Shown here: in pieces, positions 1 through 7,943 of the stretch
Position numbering within the stretch: the first letter of the stretch is position 1
Layout of the letters: every line of letters begins with the position of its first letter
Source: a virus
Reading direction: 5' to 3' (one strand)
DNA length: 28,408 nucleotides
IMG/VR virus record: IMGVR_UViG_3300023210_000163
Coordinates: 1 to 28,408 of that record
Program-made: the position numbers and the translations under genes
The notes under the pieces: model-generated
What the model was told of the DNA's origin: nothing
Database searches by the model: none
What the model saw: the letters and a program-made list of their open reading frames with translations, nothing else

Positions 1-141
1 TATGTATTAAAAAATATGTCTGGTGAAGTAATAAACACCACTAAACAAAATTCATTGGAATTGGCTATAGAATATTTTTCTAAAGTTAAACAATTACCTA
101 AGAAAGAAATATTTAAGATTTATAAAATAGAAAAGGTATGA
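1..141 (+). CDS. C-terminal end of an unidentified phage protein (partial)
   Basis: An open frame runs in from the left edge and gives 46 residues before a TGA stop at 139-141. The fragment is lysine-rich and looks helical (it ends KIYKIEKV), with no recognisable motif. Its stop overlaps the start of the next gene in an ATGA arrangement (138-141), which is typical of translational coupling in dense phage operons and supports this being a real coding end. Function cannot be judged from the fragment. Confidence 0.6.
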   Translation, partial: YVLKNMSGEVINTTKQNSLELAIEYFSKVKQLPKKEIFKIYKIEKV

Positions 142-767
142 AAGTAGGTATTACAATAGATGGTGTTATAAGAGATTTCATAACAAAGTTTGAGTCAGTT
201 TATGACAAATACCATCCAGTGGATATAGATGAATCGGAAGAAGAAACAGAAGAATTACCAGAAAGAGATATAAAAACTTTAGATTTATTACAGTATTTTG
301 AGTTTACAGGTGGTACAAAGGAACTTAATGAGTTTATGTATGTAGAGTCTTCATTAGAGATTTTTGGACACGCTGGTGAGACTAAATTAAATAGTGTGGA
401 ACATCTAAACCAGTTACACAATATAATTGAAGATATGGGACACACTCCTATTATAGTTAGTAAAGAATTAAATAATAGTAAACCGGCTACATTGTTCTTT
501 TTGTCAAAATTATCGTCTAAAGTTAATAACATAATTTTTGTTAGAGATTTTGAAAAAAAATGGGATCATGTAGACATATTAATTACAGCCAATCCTACAA
601 CATTAGATAGTAAACCATCGGGTAAAGTATCAATTAAGGTGATTAATCAATATAATAAAGATTGTGACTCTGATTACACAGTAATCGACTTAAAAGAGTT
701 GTTAGACGATAAAAAAATATTGGAGAAGATGTTAAATACGGAAACAGTAGATTTTGAAGATGTTTAA
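138..767 (+). CDS. HAD-fold-like protein with degenerate active site
   Basis: The 209-residue product begins with a beta strand and the segment ITIDGVIRDF (residues 5-14), which resembles motif I (DxDGVxxDF) of HAD-superfamily 5'-nucleotidases. Residues around 140-155 (WDHVDILITANP) resemble the late part of the HAD fold, where the metal-binding acidic pair usually sits. The first, nucleophilic aspartate of motif I is replaced by Thr6, and only Asp8 remains; the late acidic pair is also absent. From these substitutions I infer a HAD-like fold that is probably not a phosphatase; it could bind a nucleotide or serve structurally. Residues 31-43 form an acidic insert. The start is supported by the ATGA overlap with the preceding gene. 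Related-looking proteins occur near glycosyltransferase and late genes in other environmental T4-like phages, but I cannot name a gene. Confidence 0.6.
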   Translation: MKVGITIDGVIRDFITKFESVYDKYHPVDIDESEEETEELPERDIKTLDLLQYFEFTGGTKELNEFMYVESSLEIFGHAGETKLNSVEHLNQLHNIIEDMGHTPIIVSKELNNSKPATLFFLSKLSSKVNNIIFVRDFEKKWDHVDILITANPTTLDSKPSGKVSIKVINQYNKDCDSDYTVIDLKELLDDKKILEKMLNTETVDFEDV

Positions 768-811
768 GGTTTACTTATAATAATTTTATCATAAAATTTA
801 ATTAAAAAAAT

Positions 812-1132
812 ATGGAGAGCTTGTTATTAGAAATTTGTGGAAAAGAATTGTATTTTGATGTTGATAGATTGTCAGATATTTGTAAAATTGAAGAGGATGA
901 GCCAAATGAAGATCAAATGGGGGAGGATGATGTCATCCCATTGATGGAGAATATCGGTATGCAGATAGATGTCACTAAATATGAAATGTATAGAGAAATG
1001 ATAGGGGCTTTATTAATGTATAACGAACAAATTGACAATAAAATGGGTATGATAGGGTTAAATTCTACCACAGTACCCTTTAAGTTGGCGTATAACACCT
1101 TATTAATGAAAGGTATATTAAAAGAATTATAA
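812..1132 (+). CDS. Small acidic protein of unknown function
   Basis: The 106-residue product is acidic in its first half (residues 25-40 are rich in Asp and Glu) and more hydrophobic and helical in the second half. No signal peptide, membrane segment or known motif is visible. The start follows an A-rich leader (TTAATTAAAAAAAT) with no Shine-Dalgarno sequence, the same pattern as its neighbours. It sits between the HAD-like gene and the glycosyltransferase pair in the same direction, so it is probably co-transcribed. I do not recognise the family. Confidence 0.65.
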   Translation: MESLLLEICGKELYFDVDRLSDICKIEEDEPNEDQMGEDDVIPLMENIGMQIDVTKYEMYREMIGALLMYNEQIDNKMGMIGLNSTTVPFKLAYNTLLMKGILKEL

Positions 1133-1155
1133 TAATAAAATAAAATAAAAAAGAA

Positions 1156-2280
1156 ATGAGTGAACAATTAGAAAACATTAAAAATTCTATTGGAAAAATT
1201 AACGACAAAGACTTCGGTATTTATTTTTTCACATTAGATACTAAAGGTAACCCAACCGCAGGTGTTGCTACAATTTATGAACACGCTAAAAAACTTAGAG
1301 ACTTAGGTTATAACGCACAAATCCTTCATGATAAAAACGATTATAAATTAAGAGAAGATGAAGAAGGTATGGGTATCGCAGAATGGCTGGGAGAAGAGTA
1401 CGCTACAATCCCCCACATATCTATAGAATCTCAAGAGTTACAAGTTGGACCACAAGATTTTGTAATAATACCAGAAGCTTTCGCCAGTGTGATGAAACAA
1501 ACTAAAGATTTTCCTTGTAAGAGGGTGGTATTTTTACAAGCTTACGAATATATCTTTGAAATGTTAGAGATAGGAGAAGGATGGGAAGAATTTAACATTA
1601 GAGATGTTATAACAACTAATAAAAACCTTAGTGATTACGCTAGATCAGTATTTAGAGGTATTAATGTCGATGAGATTCCTGTAGGGATACCGGAGTATTT
1701 CACAGACAGTGATAAACCAAAGGTACCTACAATAGCTATGTCATCTAGAGATAAAAGAGAATTGTTAAAAATAGTAAAAATATTTTATCAGAAATATCCA
1801 CACTATAGATTTGTAACTTTTAGAGATATGTCTGGATTACCAAGAAAAGATTTCGCTAAACAATTAGGTGAGTCTTTTGTAAGTGTTTGGTTAGATGAGT
1901 TATCTGGGTTTGGAACATTCCCAATAGAATCTATGAAATGTAATACGCCAGTAATTGGTAAAATACCTAGAATGGTACCAGAATGGATGGGTACTGTAGA
2001 TGAAAATGGTAACTTAAATTTAAATGATAATGGTGTATGGACAGCCAATCTAAACTCTATTCCTGATGTTGTTGCAACTATGGTTGGTTTATATTTGGAA
2101 GACGCTTTACCTGAAAACATTTTAACTGGTATGAAAGAATACCAAGATAAATACACTGTTGAGACTTCTGAAGAAGTTCTTACTGAGGTATATGAAAGAC
2201 TCTTTAGTAGGAGGGTAGTAGAACTACAGTCAATGGTAACAAAATTACAGGAACAAGAAACAGTAGTAACTGAAAAATAA
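1156..2280 (+). CDS. GT-B fold glycosyltransferase (GT4-like)
   Basis: The 374-residue protein looks like a retaining glycosyltransferase of the GT-B fold. The N-terminal half (about 20-180) has alternating strands and helices with a GVATIYEHAKKLRDLGY helix (36-52), typical of the acceptor domain. The C-terminal half carries the segment ELSGFGTFPIESMKCNTPVI (248-267), which matches the donor-binding EGFGxxxxEAMAxGxPVI motif of GT4 enzymes, with acidic residues at 248 and 258. The last 20 residues form a short coiled coil (VVELQSMVTKLQEQE). It is followed 20 bases later by a GT-A enzyme, so the two may act together. Phage glycosyltransferases modify either DNA bases, virion proteins or host surface sugars; nothing here decides which. 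The start has an A-rich leader (AAATAAAAAAGAA). Confidence 0.75.
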   Translation: MSEQLENIKNSIGKINDKDFGIYFFTLDTKGNPTAGVATIYEHAKKLRDLGYNAQILHDKNDYKLREDEEGMGIAEWLGEEYATIPHISIESQELQVGPQDFVIIPEAFASVMKQTKDFPCKRVVFLQAYEYIFEMLEIGEGWEEFNIRDVITTNKNLSDYARSVFRGINVDEIPVGIPEYFTDSDKPKVPTIAMSSRDKRELLKIVKIFYQKYPHYRFVTFRDMSGLPRKDFAKQLGESFVSVWLDELSGFGTFPIESMKCNTPVIGKIPRMVPEWMGTVDENGNLNLNDNGVWTANLNSIPDVVATMVGLYLEDALPENILTGMKEYQDKYTVETSEEVLTEVYERLFSRRVVELQSMVTKLQEQETVVTEK

Positions 2281-2300
2281 TATAAACAAAAAAATAAACT

Positions 2301-3080
2301 ATGTCAAATAATATAACAGTAATTATACCCATCCATAAACTAGAAGAAAAATATTTCAATGGATGTATTCAAAGTATTAAAAACCAAAGAACAAAACCAG
2401 AACAAGTTTTAATAGTACGATCAAATGATGAAGAATTAACTAAGTTTTTAGATAGTTACGATTTTGAAGAATTGAAAGGAACTACTAAAGTCATTCATAA
2501 TGAGACTGGCGATTATAATTTCCAATCACAAATTAATTATGGTGTCGAACAATGTGAGACAGAGTATTTCACATTTGTAGAATACGATGATGAAATATCT
2601 CCTATATGGATTAAGAATGGTATTGAATATATCGATGCTTACCCAGAGGTGGGTGTGTTCCTACCAATAGTATATGAAACTGATGAAAAGGGACAATTTA
2701 TTTCATTTACAAATGAAAGTGTTTGGGCTAAAGAATTTACTGAAGTTAGTGGTTTTTTAGATAATAATACACTACAGAGGGTTCAGAACTTTAACTTTGA
2801 CGGTATGATAGTCAAAAAAGACTTATTCTTAGAGTGGGGTGGGTTAAAAACCAATATGAAATTAACTTTCACATATGAGTTCCTACTAAGAATGTCTTAC
2901 AATGATATCTCTATTATGGTAATACCTAAACTGGGTTATAAACACACTAATAATAGAGAAGGGTCTTTATTTGTAGAATATAAAAATAATATAGACGTAT
3001 TAGAAAGTAAGTTTTGGGTTAATAAAGCTAAAAAAGAATATTTTTTCACAGAAGATAGGGAGATAGCGTACGAAGTATAA
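2301..3080 (+). CDS. GT-A fold glycosyltransferase (GT2-like)
   Basis: The 259-residue protein opens with NITVIIPIHKLEEKYFNGCI (4-23), the first strand and helix of family 2 glycosyltransferases, where the nucleotide sugar binds. After a region ending NFQSQINYGVEQCETEYFTF (73-92) comes VEYDDEISP (93-101), the expected position of the metal-binding DxD motif. The remainder is shorter than in processive GT2 enzymes, and no membrane segments are seen, so it is probably a soluble single-transfer enzyme. It lies directly after a GT-B enzyme and before the late sigma factor. Donor and acceptor cannot be read from the sequence. Start and spacing match the local pattern of A-rich leaders. Confidence 0.8.
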   Translation: MSNNITVIIPIHKLEEKYFNGCIQSIKNQRTKPEQVLIVRSNDEELTKFLDSYDFEELKGTTKVIHNETGDYNFQSQINYGVEQCETEYFTFVEYDDEISPIWIKNGIEYIDAYPEVGVFLPIVYETDEKGQFISFTNESVWAKEFTEVSGFLDNNTLQRVQNFNFDGMIVKKDLFLEWGGLKTNMKLTFTYEFLLRMSYNDISIMVIPKLGYKHTNNREGSLFVEYKNNIDVLESKFWVNKAKKEYFFTEDREIAYEV

Positions 3081-3089
3081 ATCTTAAAT

Positions 3090-3839
3090 ATGTCAGAAGA
3101 ACCTAAAAAAAGGGGTCGTAAGAGGACATCGAATTTATATTTTGGACCGGATCAGGAGAAGGCGGTGGTTGATTTTTTAACCACTGAGTCATATAGTGAA
3201 AGAAATAAGATTTACAACGAATATCTTAGACATCCAATAAATAAAATGATAGACTCTATCATTAGAAGATATAAACTTTATAGAAAGGATTATACCTTTG
3301 AGGATATGCATGCCGATACGTTATCGTTTTTAGTAACTAAAATGCACAATTTTAAACCTGATAAAAACAAAAAAGCCTACTCTTATTTTGGTACAATATG
3401 TAAACATTACCTTTTGGGTCAATTGATTAAAGACGATAAAAAAGTAAGGACAGATATAAGGTATGATGATGTTTATAAAACTGTAGAGACTATGGATGAC
3501 TTTATATATAACAATATAGAGGATAACGATAAAACACCGTTAGATAAATTTATAGAAGAAATATCAGAAAGTATAAAAATAGAAATAGACAATAAAGAAA
3601 ATAGTAAGTTGTCTGAAAATGAAATAAAAGTAGGGAACTCATTAATTACGGTATTAGATAATTGGGAAACTATTTTTGAACAAGTAGAAAGTGGTAATAA
3701 GTATAATAAAAATTTAATTTTATCGTACATTAGAGAAATGTCTGATTTAACAACTAAAGACATAAGAGTATCTATGAGAAGATTTAAAAAGATTTATGTT
3801 TTATTAAAAAATGATAAAATAGATAACGGATTAATCTAA
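3090..3839 (+). CDS. Late-transcription sigma factor (T4 gp55-like)
   Basis: The 249-residue protein resembles the divergent sigma factor gp55 that directs host RNA polymerase to T4 late promoters. After a basic N-terminus (KKRGRKR, 6-12) come the helices IDSIIRRYKLYRKDYTFEDM (54-73) and a sigma region-2-like core, AYSYFGTICKHYLLGQLIKD (about 96-115), with the aromatic and basic pattern of a -10 recognition helix. T4 gp55 is shorter (185 residues); the extra length here is a charged C-terminal segment from about 140 on. In T4, gp55 works with the gp45 clamp and gp33 co-activator; neither is visible in this window. The gene's presence just upstream of virion genes fits late control, and a recurring AT-rich element upstream of many genes is its likely target. 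Confidence 0.75.
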   Translation: MSEEPKKRGRKRTSNLYFGPDQEKAVVDFLTTESYSERNKIYNEYLRHPINKMIDSIIRRYKLYRKDYTFEDMHADTLSFLVTKMHNFKPDKNKKAYSYFGTICKHYLLGQLIKDDKKVRTDIRYDDVYKTVETMDDFIYNNIEDNDKTPLDKFIEEISESIKIEIDNKENSKLSENEIKVGNSLITVLDNWETIFEQVESGNKYNKNLILSYIREMSDLTTKDIRVSMRRFKKIYVLLKNDKIDNGLI

Positions 3840-3854
3840 AATTTTATTTTTTAG

Positions 3855-3863
3855 ATATTTATA
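3855..3863 (+). promoter_or_regulatory. Candidate late promoter element ATATTTATA
   Basis: ATATTTATA stands 15 bases before the ATG of the 125-residue gene, preceded by a T-rich run and AG (TTTTTTAG). The same element, in the same sense orientation, recurs before other unit starts in the window. It is the reverse complement of the T4 late core TATAAATA plus one base. Role inferred only from recurrence and position. Confidence 0.4.
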
Positions 3864-3878
3864 GTTAAATGATATCTT

Positions 3879-4256
3879 ATGGGTCGACCTAAAAAAACTA
3901 AAATTAATTTAGACAAAGATAGTCTACAAGAATTTATGCAAGAAATTTATAATGATTGTGTAAATATAATGAATAGTGCTAGAAAAGAACTAAATGAAAG
4001 AAAGACAAGGGCCGAAATTGATGATGTGAATGATGAATATCAGATAGGTAAAGTTAATAATGAAACACTTAAAATATTAGAAACGGCCATAGATAAAAAA
4101 TTAGCTTTAGCTAAATTACAAAGTCAAATAGTTGCCGATAAAAGTTCTGAACAAATAACACCAACCGATGACTCCATATCAGAAAAAGATAAGGACGTGT
4201 TAAGAGAGTTATTTAAAGAAAAAAGCGATAAAAATAACACTGAATATGATGTTTAA
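3879..4256 (+). CDS. Small coiled-coil protein; possible small terminase subunit
   Basis: The 125-residue protein starts with a basic patch (MGRPKKTK) and continues with long charged helices from about 12 to 90 (IMNSARKELNERKTRAEIDD, then a second helix ending KKLALAKLQSQIV). An acidic tail follows. A basic N-terminus, central oligomerising coiled coil and roughly this length fit the architecture of T4 gp16 small terminase, which feeds DNA to gp17. The match is architectural only, and the gene is far from the large terminase and on the opposite strand, so the call is tentative. It could instead be a baseplate or regulatory coiled coil. It is followed two bases later by the large 556-residue gene. 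Confidence 0.35.
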   Translation: MGRPKKTKINLDKDSLQEFMQEIYNDCVNIMNSARKELNERKTRAEIDDVNDEYQIGKVNNETLKILETAIDKKLALAKLQSQIVADKSSEQITPTDDSISEKDKDVLRELFKEKSDKNNTEYDV

Positions 4257-4258
4257 TT

Positions 4259-5929
4259 ATGGGAGAAAAATTTAAAAATGCTGTATGTGAACCGGACATA
4301 ATAGGAGGATTAAAAAGGCAGATTTTCGAATTAATTTCTCTAAAACAAACTATATGCGGTAATTTACCCAACCTATCGATACCAAACATTTTCCCAGGTG
4401 TACCAGATTTAAACCCTAGTCAAGCGGTTATAGATTTTTTAAATGACTTATTAGCCATTATTAGTGGTATTAATTTCGATGAAATGCGTATGCAATTAAT
4501 TAATTGGTTAGTAGAAAAACTAGAGCCTTTAGCAAAAGACCTAACGTTGAATCTTAAATTATCATTAAAAAGTTGTTATGCTTGTAAAATTAACCCTAAA
4601 ATTCCTGGGTGGTTATTCGAAACACAACCAGGTTCTACACAACCAGGTTTGGGTTATAATGTAGAATTAAATAAATTAGACTTAACTTGTTTATTTGCTG
4701 CCAACCCTAACAGTGAAGTGGGTAAATTATTTTATGATGGAGACTCAGATAGTGACATGAACGCTTTTTTATGGGAAGTGATACAAGCAAATGGTCAACC
4801 ACTAATATGGAAAGATTCTCTTAATAATATGGAAATTGCAGAATTTAGATATTATGAAGATAGTCTGAATGGTTTTACGGACTCTGATGGTACTGTAGAT
4901 TACCAAAATATTGAACCAAGACCTAGAGTAATTAATGTTAGGATAATGGATAGTTACCATGATAAAACATTAATTACTTTCATAAACGATTATTTTAATA
5001 GTCAAAACCCACTTTTTGATGCGGATAAGGTGATACCTAACATAGTAGATTTAATATACGGTACTTTAACTAATAAAATATCCCTACCTGATGAATGTTT
5101 AAATAAGTCGGTAGAGTTTGAGGAATCAATAAAAGATTACATTGATAATGGTGGTGATAATGAAGATATCGAATTTGATGACTCTTTTTATGAATTTTCA
5201 TCAAAACAACTTACTACCATTAAAGAAATTGTAAGGGAGAAAAAATTAGGCGTAAAACAATATAAAAAATGTTGTGGTAAACAAACTAGTAGTATTTCAT
5301 TTGAGACACTTAACACAATTAATTCAGATATAAAATCTGTACCACCAAACGACATAACAAAAAAAATAAAATCATATACTAATGCGATAAATACCCTAAT
5401 GAAAGAGTCAACGGAAGGTGTTAAAAATTTAGAAAAAGGTAACGCATCTGCAGAGTTTTTATCTAATTTCATAGTGTCATTACAAGTTGTGTTAGCTAAA
5501 TTAGTTTTATCCCCTAAAAATTTACTTTTAATGAATATGTTATATTTTTTAGTTAATGGTTCACCAGTAAAGGGGGTTAGCATTAAAAAAATATTAAAGG
5601 AATATGAATGTGTTATTAGAGAAATAATTTCAGAATTAATTAGGAAATTAATTTACGAATTCCTTTTACCCTTAGTTCTAAAAGCAGTGAAAAATTTAAT
5701 CATATGTTATATTACAAAAAAACTTAAAGAAAAGATTGGTAATGAGGTTATAACTATTAATAGTTTATTACCTCCAGGTGTTAATAAAGTATTAGAAAAG
5801 GGTAATGAATTACTTGGTAAGGGTCAAGGGGCAGTAGATAAGTTGGGTGGTTTTGCAGATAGTATTAATATAAATTCATCACCTACACTAAACCTACAAT
5901 CACCAAATAAAGGGAGATTTTGCGATTAA
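4259..5929 (+). CDS. Large probable virion (baseplate/tail) protein, unknown family
   Basis: The 556-residue protein has an N-terminal helical region with conserved-looking cysteines (C10, then CYAC near 107-110), an acidic middle containing aromatic residues, and a CC pair near 338. Residues 400-490 are strongly hydrophobic and helical, interrupted by lysines, which looks more like amphipathic helices buried in an assembly than clean membrane spans. The last 50 residues are glycine- and asparagine-rich. It begins two bases after the preceding gene and lies upstream of the gp5 hub gene in one tightly packed operon, so a baseplate or tail structural role is inferred. No T4 counterpart is recognised. 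Confidence 0.5.
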   Translation: MGEKFKNAVCEPDIIGGLKRQIFELISLKQTICGNLPNLSIPNIFPGVPDLNPSQAVIDFLNDLLAIISGINFDEMRMQLINWLVEKLEPLAKDLTLNLKLSLKSCYACKINPKIPGWLFETQPGSTQPGLGYNVELNKLDLTCLFAANPNSEVGKLFYDGDSDSDMNAFLWEVIQANGQPLIWKDSLNNMEIAEFRYYEDSLNGFTDSDGTVDYQNIEPRPRVINVRIMDSYHDKTLITFINDYFNSQNPLFDADKVIPNIVDLIYGTLTNKISLPDECLNKSVEFEESIKDYIDNGGDNEDIEFDDSFYEFSSKQLTTIKEIVREKKLGVKQYKKCCGKQTSSISFETLNTINSDIKSVPPNDITKKIKSYTNAINTLMKESTEGVKNLEKGNASAEFLSNFIVSLQVVLAKLVLSPKNLLLMNMLYFLVNGSPVKGVSIKKILKEYECVIREIISELIRKLIYEFLLPLVLKAVKNLIICYITKKLKEKIGNEVITINSLLPPGVNKVLEKGNELLGKGQGAVDKLGGFADSININSSPTLNLQSPNKGRFCD

Positions 5930-5941
5930 AAAAAAATAATT

Positions 5942-6424
5942 ATGGGAAATGGAGATTTACAACAGTTTGCGAATAACGAATCACAGAAGTTCAAAGACAA
6001 TTTAAAACCTAACATCAACGGGGAAGATTTAAAAAAGAAGGCTGGTAACGCTGCCGTTATGGGTACAATAGGGATAATTGCCGCCTTTATAAAAAATGGG
6101 TTTAAAATACCTAAGCCGCTGAAAGAGATAGACGAGGGGTTAATATTAATTGGGACGAAATATAGGGAGGGTTTAAGTTCAATAGATATAGCTGGAAGAA
6201 TAATTGAAAGAAAAAAAGAAATAGGTATCGGTATAGGTCCATTACCCAGCGGAGCAAAAAACATTGACCTGCAGATGGAAGTTATTCGTGTCGAAGAGAT
6301 AACAAGAGCATTAATGACAGGTGCTAGAGTAGATATTGAAATAGCTCCAGGTCAAATGGTAACTCTTCCAAATGGAGTGGGGTCAACTACAAAGATAATT
6401 AAATGTAACGGTATAATTAGATAA
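5942..6424 (+). CDS. Unknown protein in the baseplate operon
   Basis: The 160-residue protein has a polar N-terminus (MGNGDLQQFANNESQKF), a glycine/alanine-rich hydrophobic segment at about 35-52 (GNAAVMGTIGIIAAFI), then mixed helix, and a beta-rich end with IAPGQMVTLPNGVGS. The hydrophobic stretch could be a single membrane helix or a buried helix. The gene has an A-rich leader (ATTAAAAAAAAATAATT) and is separated by one base from the next small gene, which in turn overlaps gp5. Context suggests a small baseplate or hub-associated part. I do not recognise the family. Confidence 0.5.
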   Translation: MGNGDLQQFANNESQKFKDNLKPNINGEDLKKKAGNAAVMGTIGIIAAFIKNGFKIPKPLKEIDEGLILIGTKYREGLSSIDIAGRIIERKKEIGIGIGPLPSGAKNIDLQMEVIRVEEITRALMTGARVDIEIAPGQMVTLPNGVGSTTKIIKCNGIIR

Positions 6425-6425
6425 T

Positions 6426-6614
6426 ATGGAAAATACAATAGATTGGGATAACAGTAGTAACGCATCAATTAAGATGGAATTAGAGTCGTTAAAACACCAA
6501 CAAAAAACTGTTTTAGATAAAATGGTTACATTATCTAAAAATTTAGAAGAAATAGAAAAAGAATATTATTACGGTAATAAAATATTAATAAAAAGATATA
6601 AAGGAGAAGTGTAA
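6426..6614 (+). CDS. Small coiled-coil protein upstream of gp5
   Basis: The 62-residue product is almost entirely one charged helix with heptad-like spacing (LESLKHQQKTVLDKMVTLSK, about 13-32). It begins one base after the previous gene, and its TAA stop shares an A with the ATG of gp5 (TAATG at 6612-6616). That coupling suggests it is made in proportion to gp5 and may be a chaperone or small partner of the hub. No known family is recognised. Confidence 0.5.
   Translation: MENTIDWDNSSNASIKMELESLKHQQKTVLDKMVTLSKNLEEIEKEYYYGNKILIKRYKGEV
6601..6606 (+). promoter_or_regulatory. Shine-Dalgarno sequence for gp5 (exceptional in this window)
   Basis: AAGGAG lies seven bases before the gp5 ATG at 6614. 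Most other starts here have only A-rich leaders, so this site is unusual. It falls in the last codons of the preceding small gene and could partly reflect their coding (YKGEV), so functional use is uncertain. Confidence 0.35.
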
Positions 6615-7921
6615 TGGGGATTAATGACTATAGTAAAGACAGTAGAGACACCCAAACCGTCCCTATAATAAGAATTGGTCAGGTTGTTAGTGTGATAGAT
6701 TCTACTAAATCTGGAAGAATTAAAGTAAAAATTACTGGTATAGATGAGGGGGAAACAGAAAATTCATTAATAAACTGTGTCCCACTATTACCTAAATATT
6801 TATCCATACTACCAAAACCCGGAGAAGCTGTATTCGTTTTCCAATACGAAAATAATAGTACCAACCCCACTGCATCATTTAAAACTAAAAGATTTTGGAT
6901 TGGTCCATTGATAACACAACCGACAAAGTTAGATGGTGAGAATTATACAGACGCGTTATCTATATTACCTGATGGGTATGTTAAATTAAAAGACCCTAAA
7001 GTTGAAGATGGTGCATATGGTAATGATGAAGATGTCACACTACAGGGTAGATATAATACAGATATAATACAAAAAGATAGACAAATATGGTTAAGAGCTG
7101 GTAAATTTATTGAAGGCCCTAATAATGAATTTAATTCTAAAGATATTGGATATATCCAATTAAAATATGGGGGTGAGAAATTAAAAAGAACCCTTGAACC
7201 TAAAGAAGTTATTAATTATATTACACCCTCTCCAGAAACGGTGATTTATGTTAATATGAAAACCATTTTAAGTACTCATTCGGTATTATCTAATAAATTA
7301 CCAGAAGAAAGATATAAACAAGATGATGTTGTTAGAACTGAATTATCTATTGATGTTATTAATATTAAATCTAATGAACTAATTATAGGGTTTGACGATG
7401 AAACGATTGTAACTAGACAACAAGCGTTAGATGCGACTAAAGAATTTGTTGACAAGAATAAAGGTGATAAATGGATAATAAAATCAGATTCTATTGACGT
7501 AATTGACATGTATAAAGGTGAAGGTAATATTGCACAATTTACGGCAGAACCTATTGAAGTTAAAAAGACAATTATGGTAAATGTAGTTGCTTTAGAGGAT
7601 GACCCAACATCTAGTGTTATTAATATAGTTGCGTCAAAAATTAATCTTTTAAGTATTGCTGAAGGTGCCAATGGTTTTGAATTGGCTGACCCAGAAAATT
7701 TAATTACTGATGACGAACAAGAAAAAATTAATAATATCGCTCACCCGTTAGTTTATGGTGATACTTTAGTAGAATTTTTAGAATTAGTTAAAGAATATGT
7801 AAAATCACATGTTCACCATCAAGACGCACCGAATAACACTCCCGACTACAGTACAGTAACCAAAAGTATTAGCGATTTTACGTTAGAAACTATATTAAAT
7901 AAGAACATTAATAGTAATTAA
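6614..7921 (+). CDS. Baseplate hub / tail spike base protein, gp5 OB-fold family
   Basis: The 435-residue protein begins after a short lead with RIGQVVSVIDSTKSGRIKVK (20-39) and continues to FWIGPLI near 95-101. This is the OB-fold of T4 gp5 and VgrG-type hub proteins. Near the C-terminus, GDTLVEFLELVKEYVKSHVH (382-401), with histidines 399, 401 and 402, matches the conserved helix and metal-binding-like tip found in related phage hub proteins. T4 gp5 carries a lysozyme domain after the OB fold; no lysozyme-like motif is visible here, and the middle instead looks like beta-rich or mixed sequence. It forms the needle base through which the tail tube is opened. A strong Shine-Dalgarno precedes the start, which overlaps the preceding stop by one base. 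Confidence 0.75.
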   Translation: MGINDYSKDSRDTQTVPIIRIGQVVSVIDSTKSGRIKVKITGIDEGETENSLINCVPLLPKYLSILPKPGEAVFVFQYENNSTNPTASFKTKRFWIGPLITQPTKLDGENYTDALSILPDGYVKLKDPKVEDGAYGNDEDVTLQGRYNTDIIQKDRQIWLRAGKFIEGPNNEFNSKDIGYIQLKYGGEKLKRTLEPKEVINYITPSPETVIYVNMKTILSTHSVLSNKLPEERYKQDDVVRTELSIDVINIKSNELIIGFDDETIVTRQQALDATKEFVDKNKGDKWIIKSDSIDVIDMYKGEGNIAQFTAEPIEVKKTIMVNVVALEDDPTSSVINIVASKINLLSIAEGANGFELADPENLITDDEQEKINNIAHPLVYGDTLVEFLELVKEYVKSHVHHQDAPNNTPDYSTVTKSISDFTLETILNKNINSN

Positions 7922-7922
7922 T

Positions 7923-7931
7923 ATATTTATA
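7923..7931 (+). promoter_or_regulatory. Candidate late promoter element ATATTTATA
   Basis: ATATTTATA sits in the 22-base gap after the gp5 gene, 12 bases before the next ATG, followed by TAAAAAGAAAAA. It has the same orientation relative to its gene as the other copies. The function is inferred from recurrence. Confidence 0.4.
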
Positions 7932-7943
7932 TAAAAAGAAAAA

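Noticed and set aside
812-1132. LLE at residues 5-7 of the small acidic protein as a capsid-targeting sequence
   Set aside because: The N-terminus is not basic and the gene is outside the head block; [L/I]-x-E alone is common by chance in Leu/Glu-rich proteins.
7276-7671. Open frame antisense to the gp5 gene
   Set aside because: Opposes a confidently identified gene and shows no leader, motif or promoter of its own.
6614-7921. Lysozyme domain in the gp5-like protein
   Set aside because: No catalytic Glu-x8-Asp/Thr pattern of T4-type lysozyme could be found after the OB-fold; the protein seems to be a hub without the lysozyme domain.
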